Positions 23,683 to 33,050 of a stretch of DNA of 38,230 bases are shown here, piece by piece (position 1 is the stretch's first letter; each line of letters opens with the position of its first letter). A program made the position numbers and the translations under genes. This stretch comes from Actinomycetota bacterium (lineage in GTDB: Bacteria > Actinomycetota > Acidimicrobiia > Acidimicrobiales > CAIXPF01): assembly GCA_016870475.1 (NCBI GenBank), contig VGBO01000018.1:1-38230 (forward strand). Direction: 5' to 3'. The notes under the pieces were generated by a model. That model did no database searches. It saw only the letters and a list, made by a program, of their open reading frames with translations, and was not told the origin of the DNA.

Positions 23683-24893
23683 TGGGCGATCCGCTCTACG
23701 CCGGGGGCATCGGCCTCACCGTGGTGCTCGTCACCCTGCTGAAGGTCCTCGTGACCTTCGTCCTGCTGCTCGTCGCGACCATGTTCATGGTCTGGTTTGA
23801 GCGCAAGATCGTCGCCGACATGCAGCACCGGATCGGCCCGAACCGTGCCGGTCCGTGGGGTCTCCTGCAGACCCTCGCCGACGGTACGAAGCTCTTCTTC
23901 AAGGAGGACCTGCTTCCCGACCGTGCCGATCGGATCGTGTTCCGACTCGCACCCGTCCTCGCCGTGGTGCCGGCGTTCCTGGCGTTCGCGATCGTCCCCA
24001 TCGGCGGGAACTTCGCCGAGGGTGGCACGGTGTCGATGTTCGGGCGTGAGACGTTCCTCCAGCTGGCGGACCCGCCGGTCGGCGTCCTGTTCTTCCTCGC
24101 CATGTCCGGGATCGGCGTGTACGGCGTGATGTTGGCGGGCTGGTCGTCGGGCTCGAAGTACCCGCTGCTCGGCGGCGTGCGGGCAACGGCCCAGATCGTC
24201 TCCTACGAGGCGGCCCTCGGGCTCTCGCTCGCGTCCGTGATCCTCGTCAACGGAACCCTGTCCACCCACCAGATCGTGGCGGAGCAAGCCGGTGCGGGCT
24301 TCGGCGGGATCATCCCGAACTGGAACCTCGTCGTCACCGGCGTGGTCCCGGCCATCATCTTCCTCATCGCCGGTACCGCCGAGCTGAACCGGCCGCCGTT
24401 CGACCTCGTCGAGGCCGAGCAGGAGCTCGTCGGCGGCTTCAACACGGAGTACAGCTCCATCCGGTTCGCACTGTTCTTCCTGGCCGAGTTCATGAACACG
24501 GTGACCATGTCGGCGCTCGTCGTGACCCTCTTCCTCGGCGGTCCGAGCGGGCCGGTGTGGGGCCCGGAGCCGGTTCGGACGTGGTTCTTCCCGATCTTCT
24601 GGTTCCTGCTCAAGCTCGTGGTCTTCCTGTTCGTCTTCGTCTGGTTCCGAGGGACGCTGCCCCGACTCCGCTACGACCAGCTCATGGACCTCGGCTGGAA
24701 GGCGCTGATCCCGCTGGCCCTCGGCTGGTTCCTGTTGCTCGGTGCCGTGCGCGTCGCACGGAACGAGGGGTGGAACCTGGTGGTCACCTTCGGGGCCATC
24801 ACCGTGGTCGTGGTGGTCGCGGTGACGCTGTTGAACCTGTCGCTGCGTGCCGCTCAGCGGCAGCGACTCGCCGATGCGGAGGTCAACGCCTGA
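23682..24893 (+). CDS. nuoH: NADH-quinone oxidoreductase subunit H
   Basis: NuoH is the membrane subunit that lines the entrance of the quinone tunnel and links it to the proton path. The 403-residue protein has about eight helices, with [27 protein letters not shown]-type sequence after helix 1 and the acidic loop [27 protein letters not shown], both family hallmarks. It is longer than most (about 330-350), with an extra hydrophobic segment and basic tail at the C-terminus. ATG 23682 overlaps the nuoG stop. Confidence 0.95.
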   Translation: MGDPLYAGGIGLTVVLVTLLKVLVTFVLLLVATMFMVWFERKIVADMQHRIGPNRAGPWGLLQTLADGTKLFFKEDLLPDRADRIVFRLAPVLAVVPAFLAFAIVPIGGNFAEGGTVSMFGRETFLQLADPPVGVLFFLAMSGIGVYGVMLAGWSSGSKYPLLGGVRATAQIVSYEAALGLSLASVILVNGTLSTHQIVAEQAGAGFGGIIPNWNLVVTGVVPAIIFLIAGTAELNRPPFDLVEAEQELVGGFNTEYSSIRFALFFLAEFMNTVTMSALVVTLFLGGPSGPVWGPEPVRTWFFPIFWFLLKLVVFLFVFVWFRGTLPRLRYDQLMDLGWKALIPLALGWFLLLGAVRVARNEGWNLVVTFGAITVVVVVAVTLLNLSLRAAQRQRLADAEVNA

Positions 24894-25588
24894 TGGGCTA
24901 CCTCGAGGGGTTCGCGATCACCTGGCGCAAGTTCGCCCGGGGGTTCGTCGGTGACGACATCGTCACCACCGAGTACTCCGCGGGGACGCGGAGCGGTCGC
25001 CACGACGAGAAGCGACCGAAGCCCGAACGCTTCCACGGCCGGCACGTCCTCAACCGCTACGAGGACGGCATGGAGAAGTGCATCGGCTGCGAGCTGTGCG
25101 CCGGCGTGTGTCCTGCACGCTGCATCTACGTCCGAGGGCGCGACAACGATCCGGCCGATCCCACGTCGCCCGGTGAGCGCTACGGCTACGTCTACGAGAT
25201 CAACTACCTGCGGTGCATCCACTGCGACCTCTGCGTCGAGGCGTGCCCGACCGAGGCCATCACCGAGTCGAAGCTCTTCGAGTTCTCCTTCACGAGCCGC
25301 GAGGACGCGATCTACACGAAGGACGAACTCGTCGTCGGGGACGACGGTCGTCCGAAGCGGCTGCCGTGGGAGGACTGGCGCGTCGGTGACGACGAGTTCA
25401 CCTCGGGTTGGGTGCGGGCGACGGCGCCGCAGGGCTCTGCCGCCTACGAGAACCGCGTCGCGTGGTCGGGAGAGCTCGGCTACGGGGTCCGGGCACCCGA
25501 GGCCGGCCAGGCGTCCGAGTCGGCCACCGTCGTTCCCGGGTCGCACGGGCACGGACACGATCACGCACACGACGGGGGACACCACTGA
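24893..25588 (+). CDS. nuoI: NADH-quinone oxidoreductase subunit I, His-rich C-terminus
   Basis: NuoI carries clusters N6a and N6b between NuoG and NuoB. The 231-residue protein has Cys63, 66, 69 and 73 ([12 protein letters not shown]) and Cys108, 111, 114 and 118 ([12 protein letters not shown]), each set followed by the usual hydrophobic residues. The family length is 150-190; here the C-terminus is extended and ends in [16 protein letters not shown], with seven His in the last 15 residues. Such a tail can bind metal; its role here is unknown. It overlaps nuoH and nuoJ through TGATG junctions. Confidence 0.95.
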   Translation: MGYLEGFAITWRKFARGFVGDDIVTTEYSAGTRSGRHDEKRPKPERFHGRHVLNRYEDGMEKCIGCELCAGVCPARCIYVRGRDNDPADPTSPGERYGYVYEINYLRCIHCDLCVEACPTEAITESKLFEFSFTSREDAIYTKDELVVGDDGRPKRLPWEDWRVGDDEFTSGWVRATAPQGSAAYENRVAWSGELGYGVRAPEAGQASESATVVPGSHGHGHDHAHDGGHH

Positions 25589-26151
25589 TGGAGTTCGTCG
25601 TCTTCCTGATCGCCGGTGCGATCGTCGTCGGTGGTGCGATCGGCGTGCTCGCGTTCGCGAACCCGGTGCACGCCGCGCTGTCGCTCGTGGCGACGCTGTT
25701 CGGCGTCGCCGTCCTGTTCGTCGCGCAGAACGCACAGTTCCTCGCAGCGGTCCAGGTGATCGTCTACGCCGGCGCGATCGTGGTGCTGTTCCTCTTCGTG
25801 ATCATGCTGCTCGGCGTCGACCGGTCCGACGACCTGCGGGTCGAGCCGATCGTGGGCCAGCGACCGCTCGCCCTGCTCGCCGGCGTCGGCGTGCTCGCTG
25901 CGTCCCTCGTCGCCGTCCTCTCGGCGGGTGGGAGCACCGCGACGAGGACGGTTCGCTCAACCGCGGTGGCGATCCCGACCGAGGAGCCGGACGTCACGTC
26001 GCTCGGACGGCTGCTGTTCACCGATCACGTGCTCGCCCTCGAGATCACCGCGATCCTGCTGACGGTCGCCGTCGTCGGCGCCGTCGTGCTCGCCCGCCGC
26101 CCCGGCCGTGACGAGCCGTCCGTCGAGGCCGATGTCGAGGCGGAGGCCTGA
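25588..26151 (+). CDS. nuoJ: NADH-quinone oxidoreductase subunit J
   Basis: NuoJ is a membrane subunit near the base of the peripheral arm. The 187-residue protein has five helices. The third includes [19 protein letters not shown], the family hallmark with a pi-bulge helix important for coupling. An acidic C-terminal tail follows the last helix. ATG 25588 overlaps the nuoI stop, and nuoK starts two bases after its stop. Confidence 0.93.
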   Translation: MEFVVFLIAGAIVVGGAIGVLAFANPVHAALSLVATLFGVAVLFVAQNAQFLAAVQVIVYAGAIVVLFLFVIMLLGVDRSDDLRVEPIVGQRPLALLAGVGVLAASLVAVLSAGGSTATRTVRSTAVAIPTEEPDVTSLGRLLFTDHVLALEITAILLTVAVVGAVVLARRPGRDEPSVEADVEAEA

Positions 26152-26153
26152 TC

Positions 26154-26483
26154 GTGTTCATCGCCCAGACCCTGCCCACGGTCACCTCGAGCTGGTACCT
26201 GTCGCTCGCCGCGTTGCTGTTCGCCATCGGCGCGGTCGGACTGCTCGTCCGCCGCAACCCGTTGGTGATGTTCATGTGCGTCGAGCTGATGCTCAACGCG
26301 GTGAACCTGACCTTCGTAGCGTTCGCCCGGTCGATGGGCGATCTCGGGGGTCAGGCGCTCGTGTTCTTCGTGATGGTGGTCGCCGCCGCCGAGGTCGTGG
26401 TCGGCCTGGCGATCATGGTGGCCTTGCTGCGTCGGCGACCCGACGCGACGACCGCCGACGACGTTGCGGCGTTGAGGGGATAG
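26154..26483 (+). CDS. nuoK: NADH-quinone oxidoreductase subunit K
   Basis: NuoK is a three-helix proton-channel subunit related to MrpC. The 109-residue protein has the helix-2 Glu in [14 protein letters not shown] and the helix-3 acidic residue in [11 protein letters not shown], both needed for proton transfer in the family. The GTG start lies two bases after nuoJ. Length is normal (about 100). Confidence 0.93.
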   Translation: MFIAQTLPTVTSSWYLSLAALLFAIGAVGLLVRRNPLVMFMCVELMLNAVNLTFVAFARSMGDLGGQALVFFVMVVAAAEVVVGLAIMVALLRRRPDATTADDVAALRG

Positions 26484-26487
26484 GCCC

Positions 26488-28923
26488 GTGCTCGATCTCG
26501 TTTGGCTCATCCCTGCGTTCCCGCTGTTCGGCTTCGCCGTACTCGTGCTCTTCGGGCGCAAGCTCGGCGATCCGGCGGCGGGGTGGTTGGCGACGCTCAT
26601 GGTCGGCGGCAGCTTCGCGGCGGCGATCGCCGTCTTCGTCGGACTCCTCGGACTCGACGGCGAGGAGCGGTTCGCCGTGCGGACCCTGTTCGAGTGGATC
26701 CCCGTGGGGAACTTCAGCGTCGACGTCGGCGTCCTGATCGATCCGCTGTCGATGACGATGGTGCTCTTCGTCACCGGGATCGCGACCCTCATCCACCTGT
26801 ATGCGATCGGCTACATGGCCGGCGACGAGAAGTTCTCGAAGTTCTTCATCTACCTGAACCTGTTCGTCTTCTCGATGCTGATGCTCGTACTCGGGGACAA
26901 CCTCCTGCTGACCTTCCTCGGCTGGGAGGGCGTGGGTGCATGCTCCTACCTGCTCATCTCGTTCTGGTTCGGCGACGAGGCGAACGCGAGCGCCGGGAAG
27001 AAGGCCTTCGTCACGAACCGGATCGGTGACTTCGGGTTCATGATCGCGGCGTTCCTCACGTTCGCGACGATCGGGTCGATCCGCTACGTCGACGTGCTCG
27101 CCAAGGCGCCGACGATGGCAGCGGTCACCGCCACCGCGGTCACGTTGCTGCTCCTCGTCGGGGCGTGTGGCAAGTCGGCCCAGCTCCCGCTCTATGTGTG
27201 GCTGCCCGACGCCATGGCCGGCCCGACGCCGGTCTCGGCACTCATCCACGCGGCGACCATGGTGACGGCCGGGGTCTACCTCCTCACCCGGATGAACCCG
27301 GTGATCGCCGCGGCCTACGACTGGGCACCCACGACGATCGCCTGGGTGGGCGGGATCACGGCGCTGTTCGCCGCAACGATCGCCGTCGCGCAGAACGACA
27401 TCAAGAAGGTCCTCGCGTACTCGACCGTCAGCCAGCTCGGGTACCTGTTCCTCGCCGTCGGTCTCGGCGGGTACGTCCCAGCGATCTTCCACATGATCAC
27501 CCACGCCTTCTTCAAGGCTCTGCTGTTCCTCGCCGCGGGGTCGGTGATCCACGGCATGCACCACGAACAGGACATGCGACGCTTCGGCGGGCTCGCCCGG
27601 TTGCTGCCGATCACCGCCGGGACGTTCATCATCGGCTGGCTCGCGATCGCCGGTGTGCCGCCGTTCTCCGGGTTCTGGTCGAAGGACGAGATCCTCGCCT
27701 ACGCCTGGCAGGAGAACAAGGCCCTGTGGGTGATCGGTCTGCTGACGGCGCTGCTCACTGCGTTCTACATGAGCCGGCAGGTCTTCCTCACGTTCTTCGG
27801 TCGTTACCGGTTCGGCGACCCGTCTGTCGAGGAACTGAACGCCGCGTGGGACACCCGTATCGCCGTCGCCGAGGGCGCCGGGATCGACGCTGCAGCGGCG
27901 ATCGCCACTGCCGAGACGGCGCTCGATGAAGCGGTCGCCGCGGTCGGCGTGGCCGAAGAGGCCGTCACCGCCGCTCGGGCCGACGCCGACGCGGCCGCTG
28001 CAGCCGCCGCTGCCGTCGACGAGGCAAGCGTTGAGGCGGCGCGCTCCGCGGTCGCCTCCGCCGAGGACAAGGACGCCAAGAAGGCGGCGGAGAAGGCCCT
28101 GAAGGAGCTCGAGAAGCCAGCGAAGGACGCCGAGAAGGCGCTCTCGGCGGTCGCGAAGGCCGAAGGCGCCGTCGAAGCCGTGCGTGCTCGGGTCGCCGAC
28201 GCCGAGGCGGTCGTCGTCGAGGCCCGGCGGGCTGCGGAGGCGGCAGCAGCAGCTGCGGACGACGTCCGTCACGCCGCAGAATCCGGTCGGCCACGTTCCA
28301 CGGCGGTCCCGCTCCTCGAGGCCCCCGACGCCTCCGGGGTCGAGGACTTCCTGCCGCACGAGGTCGCCCACCGGCGCGCGTACCACCCGCACGAGTCGCC
28401 GTGGACCATGACACTGCCGCTCGTGCTGCTCTCGGGCGGCGCGATCGTGGCCGGCGGTCTCAACCTGCCGTTCGCGAAGTCGTTGCACATCCTCGAACAC
28501 TGGCTCGAGCCGGCGCTGTTCGGTCATGAGACCTATCTCGAGCTCTCGGGTACGGCCAAGATCGCGCTCGCCGCCGTCGCCGTGGCGGTCGGCCTCGTCG
28601 GCATCGGCTCGGCGGCTGCGGTCTACCTCCGTGGCCGGGGTGACCGCGCGGCGATCGAGCAGCCGATCCTCGCCGACGCATGGAGGGTCGACCGTTCCTT
28701 TGCCTGGTTCATGGGCGGTCCCGGCCGCCGGTCCTTCGATCTCGCCGCGAGGTTCGATCGAACCGTCGTCGACGGTGCCGTGAACGGCGTCGCGACGTTG
28801 GTCCGCACGGCATCGTCGGGCCTGCGGGTCGCACAGACCGGCTACGTGCGCACCTATGCGCTGGGCATCGCGCTCGGCACGGTCGCACTGTTGGTCCTGT
28901 TCCTGTCGAGGGCGGCGTTCTGA
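26488..28923 (+). CDS. nuoL: NADH-quinone oxidoreductase subunit L with coiled-coil insertion
   Basis: NuoL is the distal antiporter-like proton pump subunit with the long lateral helix. The 811-residue protein has the antiporter core with FLGWEGVGACSYLLI, GKSAQLPLYVWLPDAMAGPTPVSALIHAATM-type sequence and DIKKVLAYSTVSQLG. Family members are about 600-680 residues. The excess is one insertion, about residues 450-615, between a helix ending RQVFLTFFG and the next conserved segment HPHESPWTMTLPL. The insertion is Ala, Glu, Lys and Asp-rich and reads as a long coiled coil. The frame is continuous and both flanks are conserved, so it is not a frameshift. nuoM overlaps its stop by TGATG. Confidence 0.95.
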   Translation: MLDLVWLIPAFPLFGFAVLVLFGRKLGDPAAGWLATLMVGGSFAAAIAVFVGLLGLDGEERFAVRTLFEWIPVGNFSVDVGVLIDPLSMTMVLFVTGIATLIHLYAIGYMAGDEKFSKFFIYLNLFVFSMLMLVLGDNLLLTFLGWEGVGACSYLLISFWFGDEANASAGKKAFVTNRIGDFGFMIAAFLTFATIGSIRYVDVLAKAPTMAAVTATAVTLLLLVGACGKSAQLPLYVWLPDAMAGPTPVSALIHAATMVTAGVYLLTRMNPVIAAAYDWAPTTIAWVGGITALFAATIAVAQNDIKKVLAYSTVSQLGYLFLAVGLGGYVPAIFHMITHAFFKALLFLAAGSVIHGMHHEQDMRRFGGLARLLPITAGTFIIGWLAIAGVPPFSGFWSKDEILAYAWQENKALWVIGLLTALLTAFYMSRQVFLTFFGRYRFGDPSVEELNAAWDTRIAVAEGAGIDAAAAIATAETALDEAVAAVGVAEEAVTAARADADAAAAAAAAVDEASVEAARSAVASAEDKDAKKAAEKALKELEKPAKDAEKALSAVAKAEGAVEAVRARVADAEAVVVEARRAAEAAAAAADDVRHAAESGRPRSTAVPLLEAPDASGVEDFLPHEVAHRRAYHPHESPWTMTLPLVLLSGGAIVAGGLNLPFAKSLHILEHWLEPALFGHETYLELSGTAKIALAAVAVAVGLVGIGSAAAVYLRGRGDRAAIEQPILADAWRVDRSFAWFMGGPGRRSFDLAARFDRTVVDGAVNGVATLVRTASSGLRVAQTGYVRTYALGIALGTVALLVLFLSRAAF

Positions 28924-30560
28924 TGAGCATGTTCCTTGCGGCGGCGGAGACTGCGTCGACGCCGTTCCCCCACCTGCTGACCCTGCTGGTGCTGGTCCCT
29001 GCGGTCGGTTCGGCCGTCGTCGCCCTCATCTCCAAGCAGCGCCCCGACGTCTGCCGCCAGGCGGCATTCCTCTTCTCGGCCACCGCCGGTGCCCTCGCCG
29101 TCTACCTGTTGTGGAACTTCGACGTCGCCGACGGCGGGTTCCAGTTCGTCGAGTCGACGACCTGGGTGCGCGACTTCGGCATCGGGTGGCGGCTCGGGGT
29201 CGACGGGATCTCGCTGTTCCTCGTCGTGCTCTCGGGGTTGCTGTTCCCCTTCGTGATCCTGGCGATCACCCCGGAGCACGATCCGAAGCCGTACTACGCG
29301 TGGTTGCTGCTGCTCCAGGCCGGTTCGCTCGGCGTGTTCGTCGCCCTCGACCTCTTCGCGTTCTTCGTGTTCTTCGAGATCGTGCTCGTCCCGATGTACT
29401 TCCTGATCGGGTCGTGGGGGCACGGCAACCGCACGTATGCGGCGATGAAGTTCTTCCTGTTCACGATGTTCGGCTCGGCGTTGATGCTCGTCGGGATCCT
29501 CGCCCTCGTCGCGACGGCAGCGGATGCGATCGGTGCCGGCGCGACCTTCGACATCCGTGAGCTCGCCCAGGCCGATCTGGCGACGAACACCGCACGGCTG
29601 ATCTTCTGTGCGTTCGCGTTGGCGTTCGCGGTGAAGGTGCCGATCTTCCCGCTGCACACGTGGCTGCCCGACGCGCACACGGAGGCACCGACCGCCGGTT
29701 CGGTGATCCTCGCCGGGATCATGCTCAAGCTCGGGACGTACGGGTTCGTCCGGTTCGGGCTCTACCTCTTCCCCGAGGCGTCCCGCTGGGCGGCGCCGGT
29801 GTTCCTCACGCTCGGCGTGGTGGGCATCCTCTACGGGGCGGTCGTGGCGACTATGCAACGCGATCTCAAGCGACTCGTCGCCTACTCCTCCGTCGCCCAC
29901 CTCGGGTTCATCGTGCTCGGCACGTTCGCGATGAACTCCCAGGGGGTCACCGGCGGGATCATGCAGATGGTGAACCACGGTCTGTCGACGGGTGCGCTGT
30001 TCCTCCTCGTCGGCATGATCTACGAGCGACGCCACACACGGGAGATCGCCGAGCTGAACGGGCTGCAGCGTTCCGCCCCGATCATGGCGGCGGTCTTCAC
30101 GGTGGTGATGCTGTCCTCGATCGGTCTGCCGGGGCTCAACGGATTCGTCGGCGAGTTCCTGATCCTCAACGGCACGTTCATCGCGAACCGCTGGTACGCC
30201 GTGATCGCTGCGGTCGGCGTGATCCTCGCAGCGCTCTATCTGCTGTGGGCCTACCAGCGGGTCTTCCACGGCACGCCGCGATCGGTCGAGAACGAGTCCT
30301 TCGCCGACCTCCGACTTCGCGAGGGGCTCGCCGTCGGCGCGCTGCTCGTGCCGATCGTGGTGCTCGGCGTCTACCCCAAGCCGATGATCGAACGGATCGA
30401 ACCTTCCGTCGCCGTGCTCCTCGAGCACATCGAGGCACGTACCGGGGTCGCCCCGGCGGAGGGGCCGACGGCGGAGCGCTCCACGGTCGAGGAGCTCTTC
30501 GGCGCCGGTCACGGTGACGATGCGTCCCACGGTGCCAACGCCGGGAAGGTGGACAAGTGA
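28923..30560 (+). CDS. nuoM: NADH-quinone oxidoreductase subunit M
   Basis: NuoM is one of three antiporter-like proton pumps. The 545-residue protein has about 14 helices, the helix-5 Glu in AFFVFFEIVLVPMYFLIG, and FAVKVPIFPLHTWLPDAHTEAPTAGSV with the helix-7 Lys, then RDLKRLVAYSSVAHLG. ATG 28923 overlaps the nuoL stop; ATG 28929 two codons later is an alternative. It ends in a short acidic and His-containing tail and overlaps nuoN by GTGA. Confidence 0.95.
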   Translation: MSMFLAAAETASTPFPHLLTLLVLVPAVGSAVVALISKQRPDVCRQAAFLFSATAGALAVYLLWNFDVADGGFQFVESTTWVRDFGIGWRLGVDGISLFLVVLSGLLFPFVILAITPEHDPKPYYAWLLLLQAGSLGVFVALDLFAFFVFFEIVLVPMYFLIGSWGHGNRTYAAMKFFLFTMFGSALMLVGILALVATAADAIGAGATFDIRELAQADLATNTARLIFCAFALAFAVKVPIFPLHTWLPDAHTEAPTAGSVILAGIMLKLGTYGFVRFGLYLFPEASRWAAPVFLTLGVVGILYGAVVATMQRDLKRLVAYSSVAHLGFIVLGTFAMNSQGVTGGIMQMVNHGLSTGALFLLVGMIYERRHTREIAELNGLQRSAPIMAAVFTVVMLSSIGLPGLNGFVGEFLILNGTFIANRWYAVIAAVGVILAALYLLWAYQRVFHGTPRSVENESFADLRLREGLAVGALLVPIVVLGVYPKPMIERIEPSVAVLLEHIEARTGVAPAEGPTAERSTVEELFGAGHGDDASHGANAGKVDK

Positions 30561-32146
30561 GCCTTCTCGCCTCGCTCGCAGCGCAGGCCGCACAGCCCGT
30601 GACGCCCGTGACGTCCGTGCTGGTGGAGACCCCGTCGGTCGACTGGTGGGGCCTCCTCCCGCTGATCCTCCTCGCCGCGCCGGCGATGGTGCTGCTGCAC
30701 GCCTCGTCGCTCCTGCGACGGGTCTTCCGGGGGTTCTACGCCACCGCGTCCGTCGGCATCGCCGGAACGGCGGCGGCGTTCGCGATCGTGCAGTGGTTCC
30801 GGGTCACTGACCTCGACGGCGGCCGGGGCCCGTACACGACGGTCGCCTCCGCCTACACGGTCGACGGCTATTCGGTCTTCATCACCGTCGTCCTGTGCGT
30901 CGCGGTGATCGTGAGCTCCCTCGTCGCCGACGGCTACCTGCGGCGCGAAGGGCTCGACGGCGCGGAGACGTATGCGCTGCTGCTGCTGTCGGCCTCGGGC
31001 GGCGTCGTCATGGCGTCGGCGAACGACCTGATCGTGCTGTTCCTCGGTCTCGAGGTGCTGTCGATCCCGGTGTACGTCCTCGCGGCGTCGCACCTGCGTC
31101 GTTCGGCCTCCCAGGAGGCAGGGTTCAAGTACTTCATCCTCGGGGCGTTCGCGTCGGCGTTCTTCCTCTACGGCATAGCGTTGGTGTACGGCGCAACGGG
31201 TTCGACGAACCTTGGCACGATCCGTCAGACGTTGCAGGACGACCCCTTCGTCGACGGTGGGGCGCTCCTGCTCGCCGGCGCCGCGTTCCTGCTCGTCGGG
31301 TTCGGCTTCAAGGTTGCGGCGGTGCCGTTCCACGCATGGACACCCGACGTGTACCAGGGGGCGCCCTCGCCGGTGGTCTCGTACATGGCGTCGGGGGTCA
31401 AGGCGGCCGGGTTCGCCGGACTCGTCCGAGTCTTCGACGTGACGCTCGCCGGGCAGGTTCGTGACTGGCAGCCGATCGTCGTCGGTCTCGCCGTGCTGAC
31501 GCTCCTCGGTGGGAGTGTGCTGGCCGTGGCCCAGACCGACGTCAAGCGCATGCTCGCCTACTCCTCGATCAGCCATGCCGGCTTCCTGCTCGTCGGCGTG
31601 GCGGTCGCCTCGCCGGAAGGCGCAGCAGCGGTGCTGTTCTACCTCGCGGCGTACGGGCTGATGATCGGCGGGACGTTCGCCGTGGTCACGGCGGTCGCCG
31701 GGCCCGGCGAGCAGGCGACCGGCATCGACGCCTTCCGTGGTCTCGGTCGGCGACAGCCGATGCTGGCCCTCGGGTTCACGGTGCTGCTGTTCGCACAGAC
31801 CGGCGTGCCGCTCACGTCGGGGTTCTTCGCGAAGTTCGGTGTGATCAAGGCGGCGGTCGACGGCGGGTGGTACTGGCTCGCCGCCGTCGCGATGCTCTCC
31901 GCCGTCGTCGGGGCGTTCGTCTACCTGCGGCTCGTCGTGGCGATGTTCATGGTGGAGGACATCGATCCCCACCACGGCGACGGCGATGTCGTCGCGGCGA
32001 CTCCGGCACCGGTGGCCATGCCGGCTGCGCTCACGCTCGCGCTGGCGGCGACCGTCGTGGCCACCCTCGTCGTCGGCTTCCTGCCCGGTCTGCTGACCGA
32101 CCTTGCCGGAGACGCCGTCCCCGTCGTGCTCGCGACGCTTCCGTAA
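30557..32146 (+). CDS. nuoN: NADH-quinone oxidoreductase subunit N
   Basis: NuoN is the third antiporter-like pump, nearest the quinone site. The 529-residue protein has the helix-5 Glu in IVLFLGLEVLSIPVYVL, the helix-7 Lys in GFGFKVAAVPFHAWTPDVYQGAPSP and DVKRMLAYSSISHAG. It closes the 14-gene cluster. After its stop there are 46 bases before the second nuoA, the largest gap since the start of the first nuo cluster. Confidence 0.95.
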   Translation: MSLLASLAAQAAQPVTPVTSVLVETPSVDWWGLLPLILLAAPAMVLLHASSLLRRVFRGFYATASVGIAGTAAAFAIVQWFRVTDLDGGRGPYTTVASAYTVDGYSVFITVVLCVAVIVSSLVADGYLRREGLDGAETYALLLLSASGGVVMASANDLIVLFLGLEVLSIPVYVLAASHLRRSASQEAGFKYFILGAFASAFFLYGIALVYGATGSTNLGTIRQTLQDDPFVDGGALLLAGAAFLLVGFGFKVAAVPFHAWTPDVYQGAPSPVVSYMASGVKAAGFAGLVRVFDVTLAGQVRDWQPIVVGLAVLTLLGGSVLAVAQTDVKRMLAYSSISHAGFLLVGVAVASPEGAAAVLFYLAAYGLMIGGTFAVVTAVAGPGEQATGIDAFRGLGRRQPMLALGFTVLLFAQTGVPLTSGFFAKFGVIKAAVDGGWYWLAAVAMLSAVVGAFVYLRLVVAMFMVEDIDPHHGDGDVVAATPAPVAMPAALTLALAATVVATLVVGFLPGLLTDLAGDAVPVVLATLP

Positions 32147-32154
32147 CCGGGTTC

Positions 32155-32184
32155 TTGGACCCCTCCCGACCACAGGATTAGGCT
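32155..32184 (+). promoter_or_regulatory. Promoter of the second nuo cluster (TTGGAC - 18 bp - TAGGCT), leaderless
   Basis: TTGGAC at 32155-32160 and TAGGCT at 32179-32184 are separated by 18 bases, a good match to actinobacterial housekeeping promoters. The -10 ends eight bases before the GTG of the second nuoA, so the mRNA would start at or next to the start codon. There is no Shine-Dalgarno sequence. This is the best-defined promoter in the window and lies in the only gap separating the two nuo clusters. Confidence 0.55.
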
Positions 32185-32192
32185 CACCCCAC

Positions 32193-32558
32193 GTGTCCGA
32201 CTTCTTGCGCAGCTATCTGACCGTCGGCATCTTCCTCGGCGTCGCCGTGGTGCTCGTGAGCGCCCTGCTCGGTCTGTCGTCCCTCCTGCGTCCGTCGAAG
32301 CCGACGCCGCAGAAGTCGATCGTCTACGAGAGCGGTGTCGACCCGGTCGGTACGGGTTGGGCGCAGAGCCAGATCCGCTACTACATCTTCGCCCTGCTCT
32401 TCGTCGTGTTCGACGTCGAGGCGGTGTTCATCTTCCCGTGGGCGACCCGCCTCGAGGCCTACGGGCTCTTCGGGCTCATCGAGATGGGCATCTTCATCTT
32501 CATCCTCTTCCTGAGCCTCGTCTACGCCTGGCGAAAGGGTGTGCTGCGGTGGGTCTAG
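32193..32558 (+). CDS. nuoA: Second NADH-quinone oxidoreductase subunit A
   Basis: The 121-residue protein is a normal-length NuoA with three helices, [18 protein letters not shown] after helix 1 and [12 protein letters not shown] in helix 2. It lacks the long C-terminal extension of the first NuoA and differs throughout, so it is a diverged paralogue. GTG 32193 is chosen because a promoter places transcription start there and the first helix follows; an upstream start at 32103 would overlap nuoN. It overlaps the next gene by ten bases. Confidence 0.93.
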   Translation: MSDFLRSYLTVGIFLGVAVVLVSALLGLSSLLRPSKPTPQKSIVYESGVDPVGTGWAQSQIRYYIFALLFVVFDVEAVFIFPWATRLEAYGLFGLIEMGIFIFILFLSLVYAWRKGVLRWV

Positions 32559-33049
32559 TCGAGAGCGGCAAGCTGCCGAAGCCGCTGACGAAGCTGCTGA
32601 ACGTCAGCCGGAAGTACTCGCTGTGGGTGTACCAGTGGGGTCTTGCGTGCTGTGCGATCGAGATGGGTGCGGCGTTCGCGTCGCCCCGCTACGACGTGAT
32701 GCGTCTCGGCGTGATCCCCTTCCCGGCGAGCCCGCGTCAGGCGGACCTGGTGGTGATCTCGGGCACGGTGACCGACAAGATGGCCCCGGCGATCCGGCGT
32801 CTCTACGAGCAGATGCCCGACCCGAAGTACGTCATCTCGATGGGGAGCTGCGCCAACTGCGGTGGCCCGTACTGGGACAGCTACTCGGTGACGAAGGGCG
32901 TCGACCAGATCATCCCGGTGGACGTGTACGTGCCGGGGTGCCCACCGCGCCCCGAGGCACTGCTCGAGGGGATCGTGCTGCTCCAGGAGATGATCGCCAA
33001 CGAGGACATGGCCGAGCGTTGGAGGGGTGAGCCGCTTGTCATCAACTGA
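32549..33049 (+). CDS. nuoB: Second NADH-quinone oxidoreductase subunit B
   Basis: The 166-residue protein has the N2 ligands Cys34-Cys35 (ACCAIEMG), Cys101 and Cys131 (VPGCPPRPE). The third ligand lies in [15 protein letters not shown], with an additional Cys104, unlike [12 protein letters not shown] of the first NuoB. The SCANCGG form is what I associate with complex I-like enzymes lacking the NADH module, as in archaea; this is from memory. GTG 32549 overlaps the end of the second nuoA by ten bases. Confidence 0.93.
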   Translation: MGLVESGKLPKPLTKLLNVSRKYSLWVYQWGLACCAIEMGAAFASPRYDVMRLGVIPFPASPRQADLVVISGTVTDKMAPAIRRLYEQMPDPKYVISMGSCANCGGPYWDSYSVTKGVDQIIPVDVYVPGCPPRPEALLEGIVLLQEMIANEDMAERWRGEPLVIN

Positions 33050-33050
33050 G

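Noticed and set aside
27841-28350. Frameshift or gene fusion inside nuoL
   Set aside because: The frame is continuous, the insertion keeps coherent coiled-coil composition, and both flanks are conserved NuoL segments in the same frame.
26413-28527. 704-codon open frame on the minus strand opposite nuoL
   Set aside because: It is a high-GC shadow of a certain gene: the product is rich in Arg, Asp, Glu and Gly with no helices or motifs, and the + strand frame encodes a recognisable NuoL. The same reasoning removes the long minus-strand frames at 7477-9570, 28854-30593, 30509-32173 and 36394-38217.
33027-33050. GTG 33027 as the start of the second nuoC
   Set aside because: The GGAGG before it is only one base away and it would overlap the second nuoB by 23 bases; kept as an alternative rather than the main call.
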